Assembly (NCBI RefSeq): GCF_007829815.1
Contig: NZ_VIWT01000001.1
Location: 5,175,001-5,239,000, forward strand
Origin: Kitasatospora viridis
GTDB lineage: Bacteria > Actinomycetota > Actinomycetes > Streptomycetales > Streptomycetaceae
Length of the DNA: 64,000 bases
Direction: 5' to 3'
Part shown: positions 7,437 to 14,828 of the stretch, piece after piece
Layout: each line of letters starts with the position of its first letter
How positions within the stretch are numbered: the stretch's first letter is position 1
The notes under the pieces: model-generated
The model's database searches: none
What the model was told of the DNA's origin: nothing
What the model saw: the letters and a program-made list of their open reading frames with translations, nothing else
Made by a program: the position numbers and the translations under genes

Positions 7437-8042
7437 TCAGTGCCCGCCGCGCGGGCGCCGGCAGTGCGTCGAGTCGGAGTAGCCGGCGTACGGCACCGCC
7501 TCGCTCAGCAGCGGCGTCAGCCGGCCGTCCAGGCAGACCGGCGAGTGGTCGATGGTGAAGGCCAGGTCGTCCGCCGTGCCCGAGGTCAGCTGGAGCTGGT
7601 CGGGGGAGTAGCCCAGGGAGCCGAGCTGCGCGCGCAGGTCGTCCGCGGTGGTCCGGTGCGACTGCCGCAGCCGCTCCAGCGCCGCCTTCAGGGCCGCCGC
7701 CTCGGCCAGCCCCTGGCAGCGCTGCGGCCCGGTCAGCGGGAGCTGCTCCTGGAAGCGGTGGTTGTCCTGGTAGTTCGGCACCTCCGCGCCGGCGGCGGGC
7801 GCCTCCGGGGAGGGCGGCAGGATCGGCTCACCGTCCTCGTCCGTCGCGGTCGGGCTCGGCGGCGGGGGCGGCGGGGGAGGGGGCGTCTCGCCGGGGCACA
7901 GCGAGGCGGACGCGGCGGGCGACGGCGACGCGGGTGCCGAGTACCCGGGTGCCGCCCCGGGGTGGCCCGGCCGCTGCTGCCCGCAGGCGGTCAGGGCGAG
8001 CAGCGCGGTCAGGAGCGCGGCGGCGGTGCGGATGCGGGGCAT
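7437..8042 (-). CDS. Lipoprotein of unknown function
   Basis: 201 residues starting at the ATG complement of 8040-8042; an ATG nine bases upstream is possible but has poorer ribosome-site spacing. The signal peptide ends in a lipobox LTAC (RIRTAAALLTALLALTAC), so the mature protein is a lipid-anchored surface protein beginning at that cysteine. A proline/serine-rich linker of about 70 residues, including nine consecutive prolines, precedes a helical domain of about 105 residues containing a CQGLAEAAALKAALERLR helix and a C-terminal CLDGR...HCRRPRGGH region. The family is not recognised; the domain may sense or bind an extracellular ligand. Confidence 0.7.
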   Translation of the reverse strand: MPRIRTAAALLTALLALTACGQQRPGHPGAAPGYSAPASPSPAASASLCPGETPPPPPPPPPSPTATDEDGEPILPPSPEAPAAGAEVPNYQDNHRFQEQLPLTGPQRCQGLAEAAALKAALERLRQSHRTTADDLRAQLGSLGYSPDQLQLTSGTADDLAFTIDHSPVCLDGRLTPLLSEAVPYAGYSDSTHCRRPRGGH

Positions 8043-8067
8043 GCGCACCATCCTGCCTGAGGGCCCG

Positions 8068-8520
8068 TCACGGCTTCGAGGTGACCCCGTGGGTCTGCGA
8101 GCTGGAGTCGACGAAGAGCGTGCCGAGCGCGGCCACCGCGGCGATCAGCGCCGGCAGCGCGCCGACGTTGGCCGGGTGCAGGAACACCTGGAGGCCCGCC
8201 AGTACGGCGGTGACGCCGGTGGCCAGCACCATCAGCGCCCAGAGCCGGGTGGAGGCCTGCTTCTCCGGGTTGGTGACCAGGCCGAGCAGGGCGGAGATCA
8301 GCGCGGGCAGGTAGGAGCTGAGGCTGGCCAGCTTGGTGCTGCGGTCCATCGCGTAGTAGACCAGGAAGACCAGCAGTAGCCCGTAGGCGATCACCAGCAG
8401 CAGCGAGGCCAAGGTGCGCTGCCGGTCGGAGTCCGACGCACCACCGGTCTTCGGGGCCGTGGGTGGCGGTCCGTCAGGTGGCTTCGCCTGGACTGCCGGC
8501 GGCTCCGGGGTCGTGCTCAT
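8068..8520 (-). CDS. Small integral membrane protein coupled to phosphoesterase
   Basis: 150 residues. A Pro-rich cytoplasmic tail (residues 1-35) is followed by four predicted membrane segments: about 37-57 (LASLLLVIAYGLLLVFLVYY), 65-82, 92-110 and 118-136. Its start codon overlaps the stop codon of the phosphoesterase gene (ATGA, 8517-8520), implying translational coupling. No conserved catalytic residues are visible. It could be a membrane partner or anchor for the phosphoesterase. Confidence 0.65.
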   Translation of the reverse strand: MSTTPEPPAVQAKPPDGPPPTAPKTGGASDSDRQRTLASLLLVIAYGLLLVFLVYYAMDRSTKLASLSSYLPALISALLGLVTNPEKQASTRLWALMVLATGVTAVLAGLQVFLHPANVGALPALIAAVAALGTLFVDSSSQTHGVTSKP

Positions 8521-10466
8521 CGGGTCTCCTCCCCGCTCGGCGCCCCCGCCGGGCGCACCCCGCGCCCGGCCAGCTTCGCGCGCACCTCGGCCAGGTAGCC
8601 GCCGGCCTCGCCGACCGTGCCGATCGCCCCGACCCGCTGCCGGATCCGCTCGCGCTGCTCGGGCTCCAGCCGGGTGTGCAGGATCGCGGCGGTCTGCAGG
8701 AAGCCGCGCGCGGTCGGGCCGAGCGGCTGCTCCGGGTCGGCGGGCTCCGGCGGCCCCTCGGTGGGCACGAAGCCCGAGTCGGCCGGCTGCGGCAGGGTGC
8801 GCGGGGAGCGGCGCGGCGCGGGCGCGCTGAGCAGGTGGGCGAAGTGGTTGGCGTGCCGGTCCCGCTGGGTGAGCGGGTCGAGGCCGAAGAGCTGCTGCAC
8901 GGTGGCGAGCAGCGAGCCGTGGTCGTACTGGGTGTGGTCCACCAGGTTGCAGGTCTGTCCGGGCGTGCCGGAGCGCAGGTCCGGCACCCAGGGCGAGACC
9001 ACCACGGCCGGCACCCGCACGCCCTGCCGGTCGAACCGGAAGCCGTGCGCGTTCTCGGCCGGGTCGGTCAGGTCGCCGGGCGGCACGGCGGTGGGCGGCG
9101 GCACGTGGTCGTAGAAGCCGCCGTGCTCGTCGTAGGTGACCACCAGCAGGCTGGACTCCCAGTGCGGGGACTGCCGGATCGCCTCGTAGACCTGCTTGAT
9201 CAGGGCCTCGCCGCGGGTCACGTCGTCCAGCGGGTGCTGGCTGCTGCCGCCCTGGAAGTCGGCGCCGTGGGTGAGCACGTGGCCGTAGGCCGGTTCGACG
9301 AAGGTGTAGGCGGCGTCGTAGTGCGGGCGGCGCAGGTGGGCGGCCAGGTCGTCGACGTGGTGGTAGCGGGTGAGCAGGGTCGGCAGGTCCATCCCGGCCA
9401 GCGCGGAGACCTGCGGCAGCGCGTCGCCCGCGTAGACCCGCCAGGGCAGGCCCTTGGCGGAGAGCGCCTGGTAGATGGTGCCGTGCTCGAAGTGGTAGCC
9501 GTCCAGCTTGGAGCCGGCGGTGGCCAGCGGGCCCGGGCTGCGGTCCAGGCCGGCCGAGCTGGCCGCGTGCAGGAAGAACCGGTTCGGCCAGGTCGGGCCG
9601 GGCAGCGCCGAGAACCAGCGGTCGCAGAGCGCGAACTCGCGGGCCAGGGCGCTGAGCACCGGCACCTGGCGGTCGGTGAAGCAGGCCAGCACCGCGCCCA
9701 GGTCGGCCAGGCCCGCCGCGCTGCCCTTGACCGCGGCCTCGTTGGCGTAGTTCCGGACGAACCCGCCGAGCGTGATCGGCGGGTACTCCCCTGGGTAGGC
9801 GCAGCGGTCGTCGTGCGGGCGCCCGCTGATCGGGGTGCCGGCCAGCTGCAGCTGGACGTCGCAGAACTCGTGCGGCGGGTCGACCGGCATCACGAACGGG
9901 GCGCCCGCCCGCACCCGGTAGTCGGTGCCGGCGTGGGTGTTGAGCCCGAGGCCCGGGCCGTCCACGGTGGTCGCGGCGCCGGTCACCGGGTCGACCCCGA
10001 CGCCCGGCAGCAGGGTGCCGTCCGGGGCGACGCTGCCGGTGGAGACGCCGAGCATGTGGTCGAACGAGCGGTTCTCCAGCACCAGCACGAAGACGTGCCG
10101 GATGGTCGGTCCGCCAGGTCCGCCAGGTCCGCCAGGTCCGCCCGGTGCGTTCGCCCCGCTGGTCCGGCGGCGCAGCGGGCGGCGCAGCCGGTCCGCCAGG
10201 GTGAGCCCCCAGTAGAGCAGCCAGCCGGCGCTGCGGCAGCCGCCCGCCGCCGTCCGGCAGGCCAGCGCCGCGAGCGCCGCGGGCGGCAGCCGCAGGGCGG
10301 GGCGGCCGGCCCGGCGCCAGGCGGCCAGCCGGGTGCGGGCGGCCCGGGTGCGGGCCACGCCGTCCTCGACCAGCCGGGCCCGCCACTCGTCGCGGCGGTC
10401 GAGCAGGGTGGGCCGGGGCCGGGGGCAGCAGGCCTCGGGCCCGGTGGCCCGCTCGCTCCGAGCCAC
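8517..10466 (-). CDS. Phospholipase C / acid phosphatase-type phosphoesterase
   Basis: 649 residues starting at GTG 10466 with GGGAGG seven bases upstream. The phosphoesterase domain (PF04185 family) begins near residue 122 with HVFVLVLENRSFDHMLG, where the Glu-Asn pair binds the metal; TWPNRFFLHA, VTYDEHGGFYDHVPPP and the later DHTQYDHGSLL are the other family motifs. Enzymes of this family hydrolyse phosphatidylcholine and other phosphodiesters. Unusually, the N-terminus is not a Tat signal: residues 1-110 are arginine-rich with one weak hydrophobic stretch and a GGPGGPGGPGGP linker encoded by a 9-bp tandem repeat (about 10,108-10,142). The enzyme may therefore be cytosolic or held at the membrane by the coupled downstream protein. 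Confidence 0.8.
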   Translation of the reverse strand: MARSERATGPEACCPRPRPTLLDRRDEWRARLVEDGVARTRAARTRLAAWRRAGRPALRLPPAALAALACRTAAGGCRSAGWLLYWGLTLADRLRRPLRRRTSGANAPGGPGGPGGPGGPTIRHVFVLVLENRSFDHMLGVSTGSVAPDGTLLPGVGVDPVTGAATTVDGPGLGLNTHAGTDYRVRAGAPFVMPVDPPHEFCDVQLQLAGTPISGRPHDDRCAYPGEYPPITLGGFVRNYANEAAVKGSAAGLADLGAVLACFTDRQVPVLSALAREFALCDRWFSALPGPTWPNRFFLHAASSAGLDRSPGPLATAGSKLDGYHFEHGTIYQALSAKGLPWRVYAGDALPQVSALAGMDLPTLLTRYHHVDDLAAHLRRPHYDAAYTFVEPAYGHVLTHGADFQGGSSQHPLDDVTRGEALIKQVYEAIRQSPHWESSLLVVTYDEHGGFYDHVPPPTAVPPGDLTDPAENAHGFRFDRQGVRVPAVVVSPWVPDLRSGTPGQTCNLVDHTQYDHGSLLATVQQLFGLDPLTQRDRHANHFAHLLSAPAPRRSPRTLPQPADSGFVPTEGPPEPADPEQPLGPTARGFLQTAAILHTRLEPEQRERIRQRVGAIGTVGEAGGYLAEVRAKLAGRGVRPAGAPSGEETR

Positions 10467-10625
10467 GGCCCGTCCTCCCTGCCCGTCGTGCTGGTGCCGT
10501 TCGTGACGTGTCGTCAGCAACGGTGCGACGGGCGGCGGGCCGCGCCAAGCGGGCGCGCCGTCGGGGCCCCCGTTCGGCCCCGCGGCGCGCGCGCCTGGGC
10601 GGTGACGCGCCGTCAGGGGGCTACG

Positions 10626-12839
10626 GTGGGCCGCTCGTGGGCAGGGTCGGCAGTCTGGGGGTTCCCGGTGGTCGGTGGTCGGCTCGGCTTGGCCGGGTGC
10701 TGCGCGGTGCTGCTGGCGGCGCTCTGCCCGGGCGCGGCCCGGGCGTCGGAGGGCTTCGACCCGGCCCCGGCGGTGGCCGCGCTGGGCCGGCTGCTGCCCG
10801 CCGCGCAGGCCCGCCAGTTCACCCTGCTCCCCGGCGGGCCGGCACACGGCTACACGGTGACCGGCCCGGCCGGGGCGATCACCGTGCGGGCCGACGGGCC
10901 GGCCGACCTGCTGGCCGGCGCGGGCTGGTACCTGGAGCGGGTCGCGGGCGTGGACATCGGCCTGCCCGGCGACAGCCTGGCCGGCCTGCCCGCCGTGCTG
11001 CCCGCCGTGCCGGGCGGCGCCGCCACCCGCACCGCGACCGTGCCGCACCGGTACGCGCTCAACGACACCGACGCGGGCTACTCCGGGCCCTACCGCGACT
11101 TCGCCGCCTACCAGCACGAGATCGACGTGCTGGCGCTGCACGGCATCAACGAGGTCTACCTGACGGTCGGCGCCGAGTACCCCTACTACCAGGCGCTGAA
11201 GCAATTCGGCTACCGGGCCGAGGAGTTGCGTGCCTGGATCCCGGCGCCGGCCCACCAGCCGTGGTGGCTGCTGCAGAACCTGGCCGGCTTCGGCGGGCCG
11301 GTCAGCGAACAACTGCTCGACGCCCGGGCCGCGTTGGGCCGAAAGCTGGCCGGGCGGCTGCGCGAGCTGGGGATCACCCCGGTGCTGCCGGGCTACTTCG
11401 GCACGGTGCCGCCCGGCTTCGCCGAGCGCACCCCGGACGCGGTCACCGTCTCGCAGGGCGACTGGGTGCACTTCGACCGCCCCGACTGGCTGGACCCGAC
11501 CTGCCCCGCCTTCGCCCGGCTCGCCGCCGCCTACTACCGCGCCCAGCGCGAGCAGTTCGGCGACAGCACGCTCTACAAGATGGACCCGATGCACGAGGGC
11601 GGCCGCTCCGGCGGGGTGGACGTGACGGCCGCCGCCCGCGCCGTCCAACAGGCCCTGGCGGCGGCCCACCCCGACGCGACCTGGGTGCTGCTCGGTTGGG
11701 AGGACAACCCGACCACCGCCGAACTGGCCGGTACCGACCCGGCCCACCTGCTGGTGCTGGACGGCGTCGCCGACCGGTACGACGGCCTGGACCGCGAACG
11801 CCAGTGGGGCGGCGCGCGGTGCGCCTTCGGCAGCATCCCCAACTTCGGCGGCCACACCGCGCTCGGCGCCAACACCGGCGTCTGGGCCGACCGGTTCGCC
11901 CGCTGGCGGGACCGGCCCGGCAGTGCGCTGGCCGGGCTGGCCTGGCTGCCGGAGGCCACCGGCAACAACCCGGCCGCCTTCGAGCTCTTCACCGAACTCG
12001 CCTGGCAGCCAGGAACGTTGGACCAGCAGGCGTGGTTCGCCGACTACGCCGACCGGCGCTACGGCCGGCCCGACCCGCACGCCCGGGCCGCCTGGGAGCT
12101 GCTGCGCCAGGGCCCGTACGGCACCGGCTCGGGCCGGTGGAGCGAGCCGCAGGACAGCGTGATCGCCGCCCGGCCCAGCCTGGAGGCCGGCTCGGCCGCC
12201 GCCTGGAGCCCGGCCGAGGCCCGCTACGACCCGGCCACCGTGCGCCGGGCGCTGACCGAACTGCTGCAAGTGGCACCCGAGTTGAGAGTGGCCGACGCCT
12301 ACCGCTACGACCTGGTGGAGCTGGCCCGGCAGACCCTCGACGACCGGGCCCGGGCCCTGCTGCCCGCGATCGCCGCGGCCTACCGCGACCAGGACACCAT
12401 CGAGTTCACCCGGCTGACGGACCAGTGGCGGCGCGGCGAATCGCTGCTGGAGCGGCTGCTGGCCACCGACCCGCGGTTCCTGCTCGGCCGCTGGACCGCC
12501 GCCGCCCGCGGCTGGGCCGCCGACCCGGCCGAGGCCGACCGGCTGGAGTACGACGCCCGCTCGCTGCTCACCACCTGGGGCGGGCGCGGCCCCAGCGAGC
12601 TCGGCCCGCTGCACGACTACGCCAACCGGGAGTGGTCCGGCCTGGTCGCCGACGTCTACGCGCCGCGCTGGGACGCCTACTTCCGCAGCCTGCAGACTGC
12701 CATGGCCACCGGCGCGGACCCCGCCCCGATCGACTGGTTCACCCCGGACGACGACTGGGCGCACCGCACCGGCGGCTACCCGACCAGCCCGACCGGTGAT
12801 CCGGTCGCGCTCGCCACCGAGGTGGGGAACCTGCCGTGA
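10626..12839 (+). CDS. Secreted alpha-N-acetylglucosaminidase (GH89, NAGLU-like)
   Basis: 737 residues from GTG 10626, with AGGGGG six bases upstream; the frame is open far upstream but only this start gives a signal peptide (LAGCCAVLLAALCPGAARA, cleavage near 43). The NAGLU N-terminal domain (about 45-125) precedes the TIM barrel, where family motifs are clear: LALHGINEVYLTVG, NLAGFGGPVS, LPGYFGTVPPGF, MDPMHEGG with one catalytic glutamate, and LPEATGNNPAAFELFTELAW with the other. The C-terminal helical domain has LTTWGG and DYANREWSGLVADVY. It cleaves terminal alpha-linked GlcNAc from glycans. The next gene, a sodium:solute symporter, overlaps by four bases, so released sugar is probably imported by it. 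Confidence 0.9.
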   Translation: MGRSWAGSAVWGFPVVGGRLGLAGCCAVLLAALCPGAARASEGFDPAPAVAALGRLLPAAQARQFTLLPGGPAHGYTVTGPAGAITVRADGPADLLAGAGWYLERVAGVDIGLPGDSLAGLPAVLPAVPGGAATRTATVPHRYALNDTDAGYSGPYRDFAAYQHEIDVLALHGINEVYLTVGAEYPYYQALKQFGYRAEELRAWIPAPAHQPWWLLQNLAGFGGPVSEQLLDARAALGRKLAGRLRELGITPVLPGYFGTVPPGFAERTPDAVTVSQGDWVHFDRPDWLDPTCPAFARLAAAYYRAQREQFGDSTLYKMDPMHEGGRSGGVDVTAAARAVQQALAAAHPDATWVLLGWEDNPTTAELAGTDPAHLLVLDGVADRYDGLDRERQWGGARCAFGSIPNFGGHTALGANTGVWADRFARWRDRPGSALAGLAWLPEATGNNPAAFELFTELAWQPGTLDQQAWFADYADRRYGRPDPHARAAWELLRQGPYGTGSGRWSEPQDSVIAARPSLEAGSAAAWSPAEARYDPATVRRALTELLQVAPELRVADAYRYDLVELARQTLDDRARALLPAIAAAYRDQDTIEFTRLTDQWRRGESLLERLLATDPRFLLGRWTAAARGWAADPAEADRLEYDARSLLTTWGGRGPSELGPLHDYANREWSGLVADVYAPRWDAYFRSLQTAMATGADPAPIDWFTPDDDWAHRTGGYPTSPTGDPVALATEVGNLP

Positions 12840-14566
12840 CCACGCTCCCCGGAACCCTGTCGGCCGGAACCCTGCCGGCCGGATCCCTGCTGGCCGCCGC
12901 GCTGCGGCTGGACGCCCAGCCCGTCGACTACCTGCTGCTGGCCCTGTACTTCGTGCTGGTGATCGGCATCGGCACGATGGCCCGCCGCTCCGTCTCCTCC
13001 AGCCTGGACTTCTTCCTCTCCGGCCGGGCACTGCCCGCCTGGGTGACCGGCCTGGCCTTCATCTCGGCCAACCTCGGCGCCGTGGAGATCTTCGGGATGA
13101 CCGCCAACGGCGCCGAGTTCGGCATCCCGACCGTGCACTACTACTGGATCGGCGCGATCCCGGCCATGGTCTTCCTCGGCCTGGTGATGATGCCGTTCTA
13201 CTACGGCTCCAAGGTGCGCAGCGTGCCCGAGTTCCTGCTGCGCCGCTACGGCCGGTTCGCCCACCTGGTCAACGGGCTGAGCTTCGCGCTGGCCCAGGTG
13301 CTGATCGCCGGGGTCAACCTGTACGCGCTGGCCACCGTGGTCAACGTGCTGCTGGGCTGGCCGCTGTGGACCTCGGTGCTGGCCGCCGCGGTGATCGTGC
13401 TGGCCTACACCACGCTCGGCGGCCTCTCGGCGGCGGTCTACAACGAGGTGATGCAGTTCTTCGTGATCGTCGCCATGCTGGTGCCGCTCACCCTGGTCGG
13501 CCTGCACCGGGTCGGCGGCTGGGACGGGCTGAAGCGGGCGATCACCACCGCCGACCCGGTCGGCGCCGCCGCCCAGCTGCACTCCTGGCCGGGCAGCAAC
13601 CTGACCGGCATCGCCAACGCCACGCTCTCGGTGCTCGGCATCGTCTTCGGCCTCGGCTTCGTGCTCTCCTTCGGCTACTGGACCACCAACTTCGCCGAGG
13701 TGCAGCGCGCCCTGGCGGCCCGGGACATGTCGGCGGCCCGCCGCACCCCGCTGATCGGCGCCTACCCGAAGGCGCTGATCGTGCTGGTGATCGTGATCCC
13801 CGGGATGATCGCCGCCGTGCTCTCGCCGGAGCTGGCCGCCTACAAGGCGAGCGGCGGCAAGCTGGCCAACGGCGTCACCTACAACAACGCGATCGAGCTG
13901 CTGATCCGCGACCTGCTGCCCAGCGGCATGCTCGGGGTGGCGATCACCGGCCTGCTGGCCGCCTTCATGGCCGGCATGGCGGCCAACGTCAGCTCCTTCA
14001 ACACCGTCTTCACCTACGACCTGTGGCAGGCGTACGTGGCGCCCGGCCGCCCGGACGGCTACTACCTGAGGGTGGGTCGGGTGGCGACGGTGGCCGGCTG
14101 CGCGATCGCGGTCGGCACCGCCTTCATCGCCAGTGACTACAACAACATCATGGACTACCTGCAGACCCTGTTCTCGTTCTTCAACGCCCCGCTCTTCGCC
14201 ACCTTCCTGCTCGGCATGTTCTGGCGCCGGGCCAGCCCGATGGCCGGCGGCTGGGGTCTGCTGGCCGGCACGGCGGCGGCGCTGACCATCGACCAGCTCA
14301 ACCGGCACCACGTGCTGCACATGTCCGGGCAGGGCCCGAGCTTCGTCGCGGCGAGCGCGGCCTTCCTGGTGGACATCGCGGTGAGCGTGCCGGTCTCGCT
14401 GCTCACCCGGCCCAAACCGGCGGCCGAACTGCGCGGCCTGGTCTGGTCGCTGACGCCGCGGGCGGAGCTGCGCGGGCCGGCCGCCGGCGGCTGGTACCGC
14501 TCGCCAGGGCTGCTGGCCGGCGGCGCGCTGGCGCTGGCCGTCGCACTGAGCGCCGTCTTCTGGTGA
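12836..14566 (+). CDS. Sodium:solute symporter, probably sugar
   Basis: 576 residues starting with a GTG that overlaps the stop of the GH89 gene (GTGA). It has the solute:sodium symporter fold with about 13 to 14 membrane segments beginning near residue 35. SSS hallmarks are FFLSGRALPAWVTGLAFISA in helix 1, GGLSAAVYNEVMQFFVIV in the middle and the C-terminal region LTRPKPAAELRGLVWSLTP, which resembles SGLT-type sugar transporters. Coupling to a secreted alpha-N-acetylglucosaminidase suggests GlcNAc or a related hexosamine as substrate; this is inferred. A short two-helix protein follows. Confidence 0.8.
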   Translation: MTTLPGTLSAGTLPAGSLLAAALRLDAQPVDYLLLALYFVLVIGIGTMARRSVSSSLDFFLSGRALPAWVTGLAFISANLGAVEIFGMTANGAEFGIPTVHYYWIGAIPAMVFLGLVMMPFYYGSKVRSVPEFLLRRYGRFAHLVNGLSFALAQVLIAGVNLYALATVVNVLLGWPLWTSVLAAAVIVLAYTTLGGLSAAVYNEVMQFFVIVAMLVPLTLVGLHRVGGWDGLKRAITTADPVGAAAQLHSWPGSNLTGIANATLSVLGIVFGLGFVLSFGYWTTNFAEVQRALAARDMSAARRTPLIGAYPKALIVLVIVIPGMIAAVLSPELAAYKASGGKLANGVTYNNAIELLIRDLLPSGMLGVAITGLLAAFMAGMAANVSSFNTVFTYDLWQAYVAPGRPDGYYLRVGRVATVAGCAIAVGTAFIASDYNNIMDYLQTLFSFFNAPLFATFLLGMFWRRASPMAGGWGLLAGTAAALTIDQLNRHHVLHMSGQGPSFVAASAAFLVDIAVSVPVSLLTRPKPAAELRGLVWSLTPRAELRGPAAGGWYRSPGLLAGGALALAVALSAVFW

Positions 14567-14597
14567 CCGCTCACGATTCCGAAGGAGGGCCGCAGTC

Positions 14598-14825
14598 GTG
14601 CTGTTCGACCTGCGCTGGATCATCACCCTGCTGTTCGGCTGCTACGGCGCCGTGCTGAGCCTGCTCGGCGCCTTCGCCACCAGCGCCGCCGACCGGGCCA
14701 AGGCGGGCGGGGTGAACGTCAACCTCTGGGCCGGGCTGGCCATGCTGGTGTTCGCGGCGCTGATGGGCGGCTGGGCGCTGTGGCGGCCGCTGGAGCGGCC
14801 GGCACAGCGCGAGGACCGGTCCTGA
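14598..14825 (+). CDS. Small two-helix membrane protein of SSS operon
   Basis: 75 residues from GTG 14598, with AAGGAGG at about 14,581-14,587. Two hydrophobic helices, near residues 7-27 (WIITLLFGCYGAVLSLLGAF) and 43-62, are separated by a short polar loop. It lies 31 bases after the symporter and is probably co-transcribed. Small proteins of this kind commonly follow SSS symporters in actinomycetes; a stabilising or regulatory role is possible but unproved. Confidence 0.7.
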   Translation: MLFDLRWIITLLFGCYGAVLSLLGAFATSAADRAKAGGVNVNLWAGLAMLVFAALMGGWALWRPLERPAQREDRS

Positions 14826-14828
14826 GGA

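Noticed and set aside
10108..10142. Minisatellite with regulatory role
   Set aside because: The 9-bp repeat is in frame and encodes the GGP linker of the phosphoesterase; a coding linker is the simpler explanation.
8463..10625. Long plus-strand open frame upstream of the GH89 gene
   Set aside because: It is the antisense of the phosphoesterase and membrane protein genes. Composition is Arg/Gly/Ala only, and the signal peptide and ribosome site mark the GH89 start at 10626.
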